A stretch of 64,000 nt of DNA from Paucibacter sp. Y2R2-4. GTDB taxonomy: Bacteria > Pseudomonadota > Gammaproteobacteria > Burkholderiales > Burkholderiaceae_C. The translations under genes were made by a program, and so were the position numbers. Positions 16,225 through 25,397 of the stretch are shown one piece after another. The notes beneath the pieces are model-generated. The model saw nothing but the letters and a program-made list of their open reading frames with translations, made no database searches and had not been told where the DNA came from. The stretch covers positions 558,001 through 622,000 of the forward strand of contig NZ_JAJIRO010000004.1 of the NCBI RefSeq assembly GCF_025717535.1, written 5' to 3'. The first letter of the stretch is position 1. Every line of letters starts with the position of its first letter.

Positions 16225-17004
16225 ATGACAGCAGCATTCATCGGCAAGAAACTTTTGGTCATTGGCGGCAGCAGCGGCATGGGGCTTGAAACTGCCCGCC
16301 TGGTATTGGCGCAAGGCGGGCGCGTCGTGCTGGTCGGCCGCCGTGCCGACGTCGGCGAAGCCGCGCGCCAGCAACTGACCTCGCTGGGTGAGATGGCGTT
16401 TCTGAGCGTCGATTTGAGTCGGGACACAGAAGTCCAGTCCTTGATCCGCCGTCTGGACGAAGAGCATTCCGACATCGACCTGCTGGTCAATGCCGCCGGC
16501 GTGTTCTTTCCCAAGCCCTTTCTGGCCCACGGCCCGGCCGATTACGACCAGTACATGGCGCTGAACCGGGCCTTCTTTTTCCTGACCCAAAAAGTGGCGC
16601 AAAACATGGTGGCTCGCGGGCGCAAGGGCGCCATCGTCAATATCGGCTCCATGTGGGCCCAGCAAGCCATCGCGGCCACGCCCTCGAGCGCCTATTCCAT
16701 GGCCAAAGCGGGCTTGCATGCGTTGACCCAGCACCTGGCCATGGAATTGGCCCCGCACGGTATCCGGGTCAACGCGGTCTCGCCCGCAGTGGTGGAGACG
16801 CCGATCTATGAGGGCTTCATCCCCAAGGCCGAGGTGCACAGCGCGCTGCAAGGCTTCAATGGCTTTCACCCACTGGGGCGAGTGGGCACGCCGCGCGATG
16901 TGGCGGAAGCGATCACCTTCTTGCTGTCGGACAAGGCCGACTGGGTCACCGGCGCGATCTGGGATGTGGACGGCGGCGTGATGGCCGGTCGCAACCAAGC
17001 CTGA
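16225..17004 (+). CDS. Short-chain dehydrogenase/reductase (SDR), classical type
   Basis: A 259-residue NAD(P)-dependent oxidoreductase. The cofactor motif is GGSSGMG (residues 14-20), VNAAGVF is the structural NAG motif, and the catalytic triad is Ser142 (NIGSMWA), Tyr157 and Lys161 (YSMAKAG). The C-terminal motif [17 protein letters not shown] is normal for the classical family. GGAGAA precedes the ATG. It is flanked by a perfect TetR-type operator and followed by a TetR gene 52 nt later, so it is probably derepressed by a small molecule that it may itself convert. The substrate is unknown. Confidence 0.9.
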   Translation: MTAAFIGKKLLVIGGSSGMGLETARLVLAQGGRVVLVGRRADVGEAARQQLTSLGEMAFLSVDLSRDTEVQSLIRRLDEEHSDIDLLVNAAGVFFPKPFLAHGPADYDQYMALNRAFFFLTQKVAQNMVARGRKGAIVNIGSMWAQQAIAATPSSAYSMAKAGLHALTQHLAMELAPHGIRVNAVSPAVVETPIYEGFIPKAEVHSALQGFNGFHPLGRVGTPRDVAEAITFLLSDKADWVTGAIWDVDGGVMAGRNQA

Positions 17005-17024
17005 GCGGCTTTTACAATGCTTCT

Positions 17025-17038
17025 ACCTACTGGTTGGT
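17025..17038 (+). promoter_or_regulatory. TetR half-sites O3 in front of the tetR gene
   Basis: ACCTACT directly followed by GGTTGGT (17025-17038) contains relatives of both half-sites of operator O2 but without the 4-nt spacer. TACAAT at 17013-17018 is a plausible -10 box, so the site would overlap the transcription start and fit autorepression. Confidence 0.4.
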
Positions 17039-17056
17039 TAACAAGACCATTTGTCC

Positions 17057-17641
17057 ATGAAGCATTTTTCCGAACTGACGGCCTCGGCCGAGCGCATTGT
17101 GGACGCGGGGGAAGCCTTGCTGCAGCGCTTGGGCTACAACGGCTTTTCCTATGAAGACGTGGCCCAGATGGTGGGCATTCGCAAGCCCAGCGTGCATCAC
17201 CACTTCGCCAGCAAAACCGAGCTGGGCGTGGTGGTGGCGCAGCGCTACACCCACCGCTTCCGTCAGTCGCTCTTGCACATCGAAGGCAGTCAGGCGCAAG
17301 CGCCGGAGCGACTGAAAGCCTATGCCGAGCTGTTTGAAGCCACCTTTGCGCAAGGCCGGCGCCTCTGCGTCTGCGGCATGCTGGGCGCCGAGTCCGACGC
17401 ATTGCCCGCCGAGCTCAGCACCGAGGTGCGCCGCTTTTTTGAGGTCAATCTGAGTTGGCTCACCGAGGTCTTCAGAGCCGGTCAAGGCAGCGGCACCTTG
17501 AGCGCACGCGTGCCGGCCGAAGAAGCGGCCCGCGCCGTGCTGGCCGCCTTGGAGGGCGCCATGTTGGTGGGACGCGGCCTGCAATCCGAGTTCGGCCCAC
17601 GCCGCGTGATGGAAGTCCTGCTGCTGTCGTTCGCCGCTTAA
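17057..17641 (+). CDS. TetR/AcrR-family transcriptional repressor
   Basis: A 194-residue protein. The HTH is SAERIVDAGEALLQRLGYNGFSYEDVAQMVGIRKPSVHHHFASKTELGVVVAQRY, with recognition helix KPSVHHHF, followed by an all-helical ligand domain (FEATFAQGRRLCVCGMLGAESDALP with two Cys). It is most similar in plan to the subfamily controlling reductase/SDR genes. A TTG two codons upstream is not used here; ATG at 17057 is taken. Three operator-like sites in this locus suggest it represses the SDR gene and itself. Its stop overlaps that of the converging HDOD gene by 4 nt (17638-17641). Confidence 0.88.
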   Translation: MKHFSELTASAERIVDAGEALLQRLGYNGFSYEDVAQMVGIRKPSVHHHFASKTELGVVVAQRYTHRFRQSLLHIEGSQAQAPERLKAYAELFEATFAQGRRLCVCGMLGAESDALPAELSTEVRRFFEVNLSWLTEVFRAGQGSGTLSARVPAEEAARAVLAALEGAMLVGRGLQSEFGPRRVMEVLLLSFAA

Positions 17642-19329
17642 GCCTTGGGCGGTGTCCGCAAAGCCACCATCAGTTGGTTGCGCAGGTTCTTCAGCAAGGT
17701 CAGCGCTCGGTCATTGACGACCATGCGGCCGACCTCGGACTGGTCGCCATACATCATGCCCAGCACCTTGCCCTCAAAGACCAAGGGCAGCACCAGAAAA
17801 GCCGCGCCGCGCACCCGCTTGGTGAACCATTCGGGCAAGCGCTGGCTGATGACGGGATCGCTGGAGTCCACGATCAAGGTGTCGGCATTCTTGGCGCAGA
17901 GCAGGCCGAACAACTCATTCGGGGGCTGCAAGGGAATCTGGAAATGCGGGGCCAAGACCACGGCCTTGTCGCCCACGCCCACGCGCCCGGTGAGGTTGCC
18001 GGTGCTGGGGTCCAAGAGGCAGACGATGACGCGCTGCATGTCCAGCGCCTTCATCATCAAGCGCATGCTGGCGTCCATCACCTCGGCCAGCGGCGCGCCG
18101 CGCTTGTTCATGCGGCTCAGTTGGTCCACCGCATCAGCCAGATCCTCGGCCAAGGCCTTGCGATAGGCGGCGGAGTTGGGGTCCAGCTTGGGCGCGGCCT
18201 GGGCCGTTTTGGCGGACGGGCCTCCGGGGGTCAGGGTGATGCCCAAGGCCTTCACCAAGTCCAGCCAGACGGTGCGCGCACGCTCCACCATTTCGGGCAA
18301 GGCTTCGGGGTCCAGCCCTAGCGGCAGGGCCCATTCGGCAGCGAACTTCTGCACCACCTGCTTGCGCGCTTCGGCGCGCTCTTCCGCGTCACCCTCTTCG
18401 GGCGCATTCATCAACTCCAAGGCCAGGCAATTGCTGCCGGTGCACAGAGCGCGCAGGTATTCGTTGTCGCTCAGCACCCGCTCTGGGTCGCTGGGGCGAA
18501 GGGACTGCATGCCAGCCAGCAGGGAATCGGGCCAGCCCCACATGCCGGCCACCTTGATGCCGATGTCCTCAATGCCCATGCCCCAGCGTTGACGCGCCAG
18601 TTTCTCGCGGGCGTTGTGGCGTTCGGCCGAGCCGAGCACCAGCTCGTCGGCGTCCAGCAAGTCTTCAATGACCTGGGCGTCTTCTTGAAAGTGCAGCCCG
18701 GCCAGCAAATCACCCAGGCGCTGGAACATCGCAGTGATGTAGATGCTGTCGATGTGTTTGCCGCTGGTGCACAAATCGTGAGCCAGTAGCGCCGCGTACT
18801 GCGAGCGGGCGAATTCCAGCCGCAATCGGTCTCCGTCAGCGCCCTTGGGCAGGCGGTCAAACAGCATCAGCGAGCTGGCCAACATGCCGACGTTTTGAAA
18901 GCCCATCAGCGCCACGGCCCGCTGCATGCAAGTGATCTCGCCGCCGCCGGCGGTGCGGTAAAACGCCGCATTGATCAGGCGCAGCAGCTTGCTGACCATG
19001 GCCGGATCGTCATAGATCAGGCCGGTCAAGGCGCGGGCGTGGGAGCGCTCGGAGCGCGCCACCTTTTGAATGCCCTGCACCGCATCTTTCATGCTGGCAA
19101 AGTCGGTCTGGCCCTCGATGCTTTGCATCAGCCGCAGCAGGCGGTTGCGGCGCAGCGCCTCTTCCTGTTCTTCCGCGGCCTGCCGTTTGGCCGCAGCCGC
19201 TTCGGCCGCCGCTGTGTCCTCTGCGCCACCCGCCGCGCCCTCTGCAGACGACTCCGTGCCAACTCCGCCCACCTGGGCTGCATCGGCTTCCGCTTTAGGC
19301 GCCGAATCTTTGACTTCACTTTCACTCAT
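17638..19329 (-). CDS. HDOD-GAF signalling protein
   Basis: A 563-residue protein. Residues 1-60 are Ala/Glu-rich and low complexity. The HDOD domain follows (LLRLMQSIEGQTDFASMKDAVQGIQKVA ... DDPAMVSKLLRLINAAFYRTAGGGEITCMQRAVALMGFQNVGMLASSLMLFDRLP), a metal-independent HD-superfamily fold used in c-di-GMP, chemotaxis and stress signalling. The C-terminal GAF-like domain (about 395-555) holds MQRVIVCLLDPSTGNLTGRVGVGDKA and GKVLGMMYGDQSEVGRMVVNDRALTLLKNLRNQLMVAL. It is likely a cytoplasmic sensor; the ligand is unknown. The reading is clean from the ATG at 19327-19329. Confidence 0.85.
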   Translation of the reverse strand: MSESEVKDSAPKAEADAAQVGGVGTESSAEGAAGGAEDTAAAEAAAAKRQAAEEQEEALRRNRLLRLMQSIEGQTDFASMKDAVQGIQKVARSERSHARALTGLIYDDPAMVSKLLRLINAAFYRTAGGGEITCMQRAVALMGFQNVGMLASSLMLFDRLPKGADGDRLRLEFARSQYAALLAHDLCTSGKHIDSIYITAMFQRLGDLLAGLHFQEDAQVIEDLLDADELVLGSAERHNAREKLARQRWGMGIEDIGIKVAGMWGWPDSLLAGMQSLRPSDPERVLSDNEYLRALCTGSNCLALELMNAPEEGDAEERAEARKQVVQKFAAEWALPLGLDPEALPEMVERARTVWLDLVKALGITLTPGGPSAKTAQAAPKLDPNSAAYRKALAEDLADAVDQLSRMNKRGAPLAEVMDASMRLMMKALDMQRVIVCLLDPSTGNLTGRVGVGDKAVVLAPHFQIPLQPPNELFGLLCAKNADTLIVDSSDPVISQRLPEWFTKRVRGAAFLVLPLVFEGKVLGMMYGDQSEVGRMVVNDRALTLLKNLRNQLMVALRTPPKA

Positions 19330-19656
19330 GGACGGTTCTCAGGGGCTTTGTGGGGCAAACATGGGAGGGGCTGGGCAGTGCGGGGGAGGGCTGGGCAGAT
19401 TAGCACCAATCCCCCCGGAGCGAGCGCTTGAAAACCGATGAAAAGGCTGGCACCAAGGGCCCAAATTGAGCGGCGTGCAATTTCACAAAAGGCTGCCGCA
19501 TTGAATATTTGATACCCAGCCAGATCTCGATTGATCTCGGCTATGAGCCAATTGGTCGCGCCATAGCGCAGCAGGTCACAAAAGCCAAGCCGCACGGAAC
19601 GCCGATTGCTACATTGCCGCCACTGATGATCAACCCAGCTGGATGCAAAAGAGAGC
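19330..19656. other. Divergent intergenic region (327 bp) between the HDOD gene and macA
   Basis: No gene is supported. The sequence is AT-richer than its surroundings. GATCTCG occurs twice at 19523-19529 and 19533-19539 (10-bp period), a possible operator. GAGAG precedes the macA start. I see no terminator or riboswitch. Confidence 0.4.
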
Positions 19657-20847
19657 ATGACTGTGCAAAACAAAAACAAGGCAAGCCGAGGGAACTGGCT
19701 GAAATCCTGGCGCGTGCGTGCCGCCATTTTGGTCCTGCTGGGTGGCGCTTACGGCGCCTACAAAGCCCTGACACCACCGCCGCCGCCCCCTGCGCCCCCA
19801 ACTGGCGAAGTCACCCTGGCTGACATCAGCCAAACCGTGCAAGCCGCCGGTGTGCTGCAGCCGCGCCTGAAGGTGGATGTGGGCGCGCAGGTCAGCGGCC
19901 AGGTGAGGCAGCTGCATGTGCAGCTGGGTCAGCAGGTCAAAAAAGGTGATTTGCTGGTCAGCTTAGACCCCGAGTTGGCACGCAGCGATCTGGCGCAAGC
20001 CGAAGCCTCGGTGACGCAGCAAGTCGCCTTGATCGAGGTGCGCCAAGCGGACCTGAAGATTGCCCGCCGCGAGGCCGAACGCCAGCGTCGCTTGTTGGCC
20101 GGCGATGCCACCGCGGCGACGGAGGCCGAGCGCGCCGAGACCGATTTGGCCAAGCTGGAGGCCGATCTGCGCGGCCAAAGCGCCAGCTTGAAGCGCCTGC
20201 AGGCCGAGCTGGAAAAACGCCGCCTGTCGCTGGGCTACACCACCATTACGGCGCCGATTGATGGCACGGTGGTCAATCTGCCGGTGCAAGAAGGGCAGAC
20301 CGTGATCGCGGTGCAGATCACCCCGGTGATGGTGACCTTGGCCAATTTGGATGTGATGACCGTTCGGGCACGGGTGCCGGAGGCCGACATATCCCAGATC
20401 CAAGTCGGCCAAAAAGCCCGCTTTGTGACGCTGGCCGGCGAGGCCCAGCGTTATGACGGCAAGGTGCGGGTGATTCAGCCGGTGCCCGAGCGCGCCGGCA
20501 ATGCGGTCTTCTACAACGTCTTGTTCGAGGTGGACAACCAAGCCCGCAAGCTGCTGCCGGAGATGACGGTGCAGGTCAATATCGAAACCGGCCGCGCCAG
20601 CAAGGTGCTGACCGCGCCTATGGTGGCCCTGGGCGAGCGCGACGACGAAGGCCGCTTCGCCGTGCAGGTGCTGGACGCCCATAACAAGCAAAGCCCACGC
20701 AAGGTACGCACCGGCTTGCAAGACGGCGCCCGGGTGCAGGTGCTGGAGGGGCTGAAGGCCGGCGAGAAGGTACTGCTGGCCCCGCCTACGGCCGCCGACC
20801 AAGCCGCCTCGGCAGCTTCGGCCGCCTCCACAGCCGCCGCCAAATAA
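19657..20847 (+). CDS. macA: MacA-like periplasmic adaptor of a tripartite ABC efflux pump
   Basis: A 396-residue membrane-fusion protein. A single N-terminal membrane segment (VRAAILVLLGGAYGAYKAL) is followed by a Pro-rich linker, then the HlyD fold: lipoyl half GVLQPRLKVDVGAQVSGQVRQLHVQLGQQVKKGDLLVSLD, a long coiled-coil hairpin (about 105-190), the second lipoyl half YTTITAPIDGTVVNLPVQEGQTV and a beta-barrel domain. The C-terminus is an Ala/Ser tail (QAASAASAASTAAAK). It links the ABC permease to the outer-membrane channel encoded in the same operon. The next gene follows after 13 nt. Confidence 0.9.
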   Translation: MTVQNKNKASRGNWLKSWRVRAAILVLLGGAYGAYKALTPPPPPPAPPTGEVTLADISQTVQAAGVLQPRLKVDVGAQVSGQVRQLHVQLGQQVKKGDLLVSLDPELARSDLAQAEASVTQQVALIEVRQADLKIARREAERQRRLLAGDATAATEAERAETDLAKLEADLRGQSASLKRLQAELEKRRLSLGYTTITAPIDGTVVNLPVQEGQTVIAVQITPVMVTLANLDVMTVRARVPEADISQIQVGQKARFVTLAGEAQRYDGKVRVIQPVPERAGNAVFYNVLFEVDNQARKLLPEMTVQVNIETGRASKVLTAPMVALGERDDEGRFAVQVLDAHNKQSPRKVRTGLQDGARVQVLEGLKAGEKVLLAPPTAADQAASAASAASTAAAK

Positions 20848-20860
20848 GCGCCGCCTCGCT

Positions 20861-22873
20861 ATGCATCCGCTGATCGAACTGCGCGGCGTTGGCCGCCATT
20901 ACCGGCTGGGCGCCATCGACGTGCCGGCGCTTGACGACATCAATCTGAGCATCCAGGCCGGGGAGTTTGTGGCCGTGATCGGCCAGTCGGGCTCGGGCAA
21001 AAGCACCTTGATGAATGTGCTGGGCTGCCTGGACAACCCAACCGTGGGCCAGTTCATCATCGACGGCCAGGACGCCAGCCAGCTCGGCCCCGATGAACTG
21101 GCCGGCCTGCGCCGCGAGCGCTTTGGCTTCATCTTCCAGCGCTACCACTTGCTGCCGCATATGGATGCGCGCGGCAATGCGGCTCTGCCGGCCGTCTACG
21201 CCGGCTCCAGCAGCAAGGCCAGGCGCGAACGCGCCGAGGCGCTGCTGACCCGCCTTGGCCTGGGCGAGCGCATGCACCACAAGCCGAATGAGCTGTCGGG
21301 CGGGCAACAGCAGCGCGTCTCCATCGCGCGCTCGCTGATGAACGGTGGCCAGATCATCTTGGCCGACGAACCCACCGGCGCCCTCGATTCGCAAAGCGGT
21401 ACCGAGATGCTGGACTTGCTGCGCGAGCTGAACGAACGCGGCCACACCATCATCTTGGTGACCCACGATGCCCATGTGGCAGCGCATGCCCGCCGCATCA
21501 TCGAGCTGCGCGATGGCAAGGTGCTGAAGGACAGCGGCACGCCCGATGACCATATAGCGCCCAGCAGCTTCAGCGGCGAGACCGCCGCCTTGCCGCGCAG
21601 CAGTTGGTGGGGCCGCCAGCAAATGCAGTGGCGTGAAGCGCTGCAGTCGGCCGGGCAATCTTTGCAGGGCAATCGTCTGCGCACCGCCTTGTCCATGCTG
21701 GGCATCAGCATCGGCATTGCCGCGGTGGTCTCCATCCTGGCCCTGACCAGCGCAGCACGAGGCAGCATTGAGAAAGACGTGGGCAGCTTTTTGTCGGGCC
21801 GCATCCCCGTCTTCAAGGGCAATTCGTCCTTACCGCCCGGTACCCAGGCCAAGTCCTTCATGCCCAGCGAGATCGAGGCGATTCGTGCCCTGCCTGGCGT
21901 CAAGGCGGTAACGGTGGAACGCGAAGCGCAGCTGACCGCCCGCCAGGGCAGCCGTGATGCCATGGTGACGGTCTTGGGCTCCGAGCCGCAAACGCTGGCC
22001 GCCCGCAAGCTCAAGCTGGTGGAGGGGCGTTATCTGAACGCCATGGACTACGCCAACTCCAGCCTGGTGGCGGTGATCGATGACAAGGCGCGCAAGTCTT
22101 TGTTCAAGCCCGGCGAGCCGGCTCTCGGCCGCACCGTCCTACTAACTCCACAGCCCGGCGGCACAGAAGGCAACGGGCTCACGCCGCCTGCTGTGGGCAT
22201 CGCCTTGCCGGTCACCATCGTCGGCGTGGTTGGCCAAGACACCGGCGGTGCGGTCAACTTCGGCGCTTGGCTGGGCCAGATCTTGATCCCGCACACCACC
22301 TTTGGCCGCAAGCTCGATGTGCGTGTGGACGCCGACCGCTTCAATGTGCTGCTGGACTTCAGCCTGCCACCCGAAGAGGTGCAAAAGCAGCTGACCTACC
22401 GGCTCAAGGCCTTGCACGGCATCGAGGACTTTGAGTCCTGGAATGCCGCCGAAGAGTTCAAAAAGTTCCAGCAGATCACCGGGGCGATGGCACTCTTGTT
22501 TGCCGGCGTCGGCGCGATCTCGCTGCTGGTCGGCGGCGTCGGAGTGATGAACATCATGCTGGTCTCGGTCAGCGAACGCACCCGCGAGATCGGCATTCGC
22601 ATGGCCGTGGGGGCGCGCCAAGGCGATGTGCGGCTGCAGTTCTTGGTCGAAGCGGTGGTGCTGTGCTGCTTGGGCGGTCTGGTAGGGGTCTTTCTCAGCT
22701 GGCTGGGGGCGCAAGGCATCAATGCGCTGCAGCAGTCTTTGAAGGTCGAGGTCAGCTGGGCGGCTCTGGGCGTGGCCTTTGCGGTGTCCAGCTTTGTGGG
22801 CCTGGTGTTTGGCACTTTACCGGCGCGACGCGCTGCGGCACTGAGCCCGGTGGATGCATTGGCGCGCGAATGA
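20861..22873 (+). CDS. macB: MacB-like ABC transporter: fused ATPase and permease
   Basis: A 670-residue inner-membrane protein. The ATPase is N-terminal: Walker A GQSGSGKST (41-49), Q-loop IFQR, signature LSGGQQQ (145-151), Walker B IILADE (165-170), and the H-loop VTHD. The permease has a first TM near MLGISIGIAAVVSILAL, a large periplasmic domain, and three C-terminal TMs starting around MALLFAGVGAISLLVGGVGVMNIML, the FtsX/MacB fold. Such mechanotransmission pumps export macrolides, lipopeptides or protoporphyrin-type compounds in known cases; the substrate here is not known. The stop overlaps the next ATG (ATGA). Confidence 0.93.
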   Translation: MHPLIELRGVGRHYRLGAIDVPALDDINLSIQAGEFVAVIGQSGSGKSTLMNVLGCLDNPTVGQFIIDGQDASQLGPDELAGLRRERFGFIFQRYHLLPHMDARGNAALPAVYAGSSSKARRERAEALLTRLGLGERMHHKPNELSGGQQQRVSIARSLMNGGQIILADEPTGALDSQSGTEMLDLLRELNERGHTIILVTHDAHVAAHARRIIELRDGKVLKDSGTPDDHIAPSSFSGETAALPRSSWWGRQQMQWREALQSAGQSLQGNRLRTALSMLGISIGIAAVVSILALTSAARGSIEKDVGSFLSGRIPVFKGNSSLPPGTQAKSFMPSEIEAIRALPGVKAVTVEREAQLTARQGSRDAMVTVLGSEPQTLAARKLKLVEGRYLNAMDYANSSLVAVIDDKARKSLFKPGEPALGRTVLLTPQPGGTEGNGLTPPAVGIALPVTIVGVVGQDTGGAVNFGAWLGQILIPHTTFGRKLDVRVDADRFNVLLDFSLPPEEVQKQLTYRLKALHGIEDFESWNAAEEFKKFQQITGAMALLFAGVGAISLLVGGVGVMNIMLVSVSERTREIGIRMAVGARQGDVRLQFLVEAVVLCCLGGLVGVFLSWLGAQGINALQQSLKVEVSWAALGVAFAVSSFVGLVFGTLPARRAAALSPVDALARE

Positions 22874-24303
22874 AGACGATGCAGAAAGTAGCAGCAATGA
22901 AGCTCCATAACTCTAAAAATAAGCGCACCATGAACGATGCCATCAGAACCCTGTCGACCTTGGCGATGGCTGCCGGTTTGACGCTTGGCCTGGGCGCTTG
23001 CGCCATCAATCCCAAGTCCGGCACAAGCCCAGAGTTCGCTCAGCCCTTGGCGCTGCCCAGCACTTGGCAGCAAATGCCGAACAGCGGCAGCGCAGCTTCG
23101 GACTGGGCTGGCGCCTTGGACGCGCAACTGGCCGAGCTGCAAACGCAGGCGCTGCGGGCCAACCGCGACATCGCCCTGGCGCTGAAGCGCTGGGAGCGTG
23201 GCCAGCTGCAGCTGCGCGGCGCCGCGCTCGACCGCGGCCTGACGCCCAGCTTGAGCGGCAGCGCCTCGGGCAGCCGCGCGCTGGAGCAGGGGCCGGTCTC
23301 GCGCAACTACTCGCTCAATGCGGGCGTGAGCTTCGAGGCCGATCTGTGGGGCCGGCTGGCCCAGGCCGAAGCGGCGCAACTCGCCCAAAGCGAGGGCTTG
23401 CGCAGCGACTGGGCCGCGGCTCAGCTTTTGATTCGCAGCCGCGTGGCCGAGAGCTACTGGAGCCTGGCCGCTCTGGCCCTGGAAGAACCCTTGATCAATG
23501 AGCAGCTGCAAGGCGCCGAGGCAGCACTGGCGCTGACCCGGCTGCGGGTGCGCGAGGGCAAGCTCTTGCCCATCGAGGTGGACAAGTCCGCCAGCACCCT
23601 ACAAGGCTTGCGCTCACGGCTGGCGCAGTTGCAGCGCGAGCGCATCCAGCATCAGCTGACGCTGGGCCTGCTGCTGGACAGCCCCGCGCCAACGCTGCCG
23701 GCCGCGCCGCAGCTGCCCACCGCCGCCCCGGCCGACTGGCAAGCCGGCCCGCCCGCCGAGGTGCTGGAGCGCCGCCCCGATGTGCAGCGCGCACGCGCCA
23801 GCGTTGACAGCGCCTTGGCCCAATGGCGTGGCGCTGAGGCGGCGCGTTATCCCCGCCTGAGCCTCAATCTGGGCGTGGGCACCGGCGGCATGCAATGGAC
23901 CGACTGGCTGGATCGCCCCTTGGGCACGCTGTCGGCCAATCTGATTGTGCCGCTGGTGGACTGGCGCCGCCTGGACCTGCAAGGCGCCCAGGCTCGCAAC
24001 GAGGTGGAAGGCGCAGCTTTGTCCTTGCGCGACACCTTGCACAAGGCCTTGGTCGAGATCGAGCAATTGGCCGCCGAGCGCCGCGAGTTGCGTGCCCAGG
24101 CCCTCGCCAACCAGGCCCGCTTGAACGAGGCGCAGCAAACCGAAAAGCTGGCCGCGCTGCGCTACGAGGTGGGCGCCATCGCCCGCGCCGACTGGCTGCA
24201 AGCCCGCAACGCCCGCCTGGCCGCCGAGCAAGAGGCGATTCAGCTGCGCCTGCGCCAGTGGCTCAATCAAGCGGCGCTGCACAAGGCGCTAGCCGGCGCC
24301 TGA
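22870..24303 (+). CDS. Outer-membrane efflux lipoprotein, NodT family (TolC-like)
   Basis: A protein of up to 477 residues whose ATG overlaps the macB stop. A lipoprotein signal is visible (LSTLAMAAGLTLGLGAC, with Cys as the acylation site); starts at 22897 and 22930 would also retain this signal, so the true start is uncertain. Two outer-membrane-efflux repeats follow: FEADLWGRLAQAEAAQLAQS with ARVAESYW-like helix and the second from ERRPDVQRARASVDSALAQWRGAEAARYPRLSLNLGVG. It is the outer-membrane duct of the MacAB pump. The reading frame extends further upstream inside macB but is not coding there. Confidence 0.88.
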   Translation: MKTMQKVAAMKLHNSKNKRTMNDAIRTLSTLAMAAGLTLGLGACAINPKSGTSPEFAQPLALPSTWQQMPNSGSAASDWAGALDAQLAELQTQALRANRDIALALKRWERGQLQLRGAALDRGLTPSLSGSASGSRALEQGPVSRNYSLNAGVSFEADLWGRLAQAEAAQLAQSEGLRSDWAAAQLLIRSRVAESYWSLAALALEEPLINEQLQGAEAALALTRLRVREGKLLPIEVDKSASTLQGLRSRLAQLQRERIQHQLTLGLLLDSPAPTLPAAPQLPTAAPADWQAGPPAEVLERRPDVQRARASVDSALAQWRGAEAARYPRLSLNLGVGTGGMQWTDWLDRPLGTLSANLIVPLVDWRRLDLQGAQARNEVEGAALSLRDTLHKALVEIEQLAAERRELRAQALANQARLNEAQQTEKLAALRYEVGAIARADWLQARNARLAAEQEAIQLRLRQWLNQAALHKALAGA

Positions 24304-24330
24304 TCGTTCAAGCGCCACTAAGAGCGCCCT

Positions 24331-25239
24331 TCAAAGCGCGCTATCCCAGGGCGCCTGATCCCCAGCAAAGCGCGCCGCCAGAAAATCCACCAACAGCCGC
24401 AGCGCCAGCGGCTGGTGCTGGCGCGACAGGTAGATGGCGTGAATGCCGAAGAGCTCGGGCTCATGGTCAGGCAGCAAGCGCAGCAGGCGCCCGCTGCGCA
24501 GGTCGTCGCCGAGGTAATAGGTCGGCAGCATGCCGATGCCCGCGCCGGCAAGCACGGCCTGGCGCAGCACCGCCGTTTCATTGGTGTGAAAGCGCCATTC
24601 CACCGGCACGGTGAAGCTCTGCGCGCCCTGCGTCAGCCGGTACTGCCGGCCGATGCCAAAGGCGTGGGCGATGCATTGATGTTGACGCAAGTCTTCCGCC
24701 GTGAGCGGCGCTGGAAAGCGCTCCAGATAGGCCGGTGAGGCGCACAAGACCGAGCGGCAGCGGGCCAGCGGCCGGGCAATCATGGCCGGATCCAAGGTGT
24801 TGGTGATGCGCACCGCCAGATCGACCCGCTCGGCCACCAGATCGGTGGCCTTGTCGCCCACCGAGAGCGCAATTTCCACTTGCGGGTATTGGCGCTGAAA
24901 GTCCACCAGAGCGGCGGTCAGCTGCGACTCGGCGAATGAAGCGGCGGTGGTGACGCGCAAGAGGCCGGCCGGCTCGCGATTGCGCTCGGCCGCGATATGG
25001 CGGGCGTCTTCGGCCAGGTCCAACAGTTGCCGACAGGCCGGCAGCGCCTGCAGGCCCGCATCGGTGAGGCTGAGCTTGCGGGTGGTGCGATGCAGCAGCC
25101 GCGCCTCAAACCAGTCTTCCACCGCCGCCAGATAGCGGCTGACCATGGCGGTGGACATGTCCAGATGCTCGGCGGCTTGCGTCAGGCTGCCACGATCGGC
25201 CACTTCCACAAACACACGCACGGCAGTGAGTCGGTCCAT
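24331..25239 (-). CDS. LysR-family transcriptional regulator
   Basis: A 302-residue regulator. The HTH is MDRLTAVRVFVEVADRGSLTQAAEHLDMSTAMVSRYLAAVEDWFEARLLHRTTRKLSLTDAG, and the effector domain starts near LLRVTTAASFAESQL and contains LCASPAYLERF and GAGIGMLPTYYLGDDLRSGRL. It is the type often placed divergently from the enzyme it controls, here the MBL-like gene at 25398. It converges with the efflux operon. The effector is unknown. Confidence 0.88.
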   Translation of the reverse strand: MDRLTAVRVFVEVADRGSLTQAAEHLDMSTAMVSRYLAAVEDWFEARLLHRTTRKLSLTDAGLQALPACRQLLDLAEDARHIAAERNREPAGLLRVTTAASFAESQLTAALVDFQRQYPQVEIALSVGDKATDLVAERVDLAVRITNTLDPAMIARPLARCRSVLCASPAYLERFPAPLTAEDLRQHQCIAHAFGIGRQYRLTQGAQSFTVPVEWRFHTNETAVLRQAVLAGAGIGMLPTYYLGDDLRSGRLLRLLPDHEPELFGIHAIYLSRQHQPLALRLLVDFLAARFAGDQAPWDSAL

Positions 25240-25273
25240 TCAAGCGTCCTTTTCCTGCGCCCCATTCCATCGA

Positions 25274-25323
25274 TTCATGCAATAAAACGTTAACCGAAGC
25301 GGACTTTATCAATTTTCATGCAA
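25274..25323. promoter_or_regulatory. Repeated motif TTCATGCAA in the LysR/MBL divergent promoter
   Basis: TTCATGCAA is at 25274-25282 and again at 25315-25323, 41 bp apart, each followed by AAAAC/AAACC-like bases. This is consistent with two LysR-binding regions on one face of the DNA. The repeats are seen directly; binding is inferred. Confidence 0.35.
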
Positions 25324-25397
25324 AACCTACAGTTCATCCCATCGACAGGCCAGCGCAAGCAGCCGTCGCCCGAACCCACCCAACGGAGCCTCTCACC

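Noticed and set aside
22663-22870. N-terminal extension of the outer-membrane efflux gene inside macB
   Set aside because: macB is coding there with conserved permease sequence, and the lipoprotein signal of the efflux gene starts after 22870.
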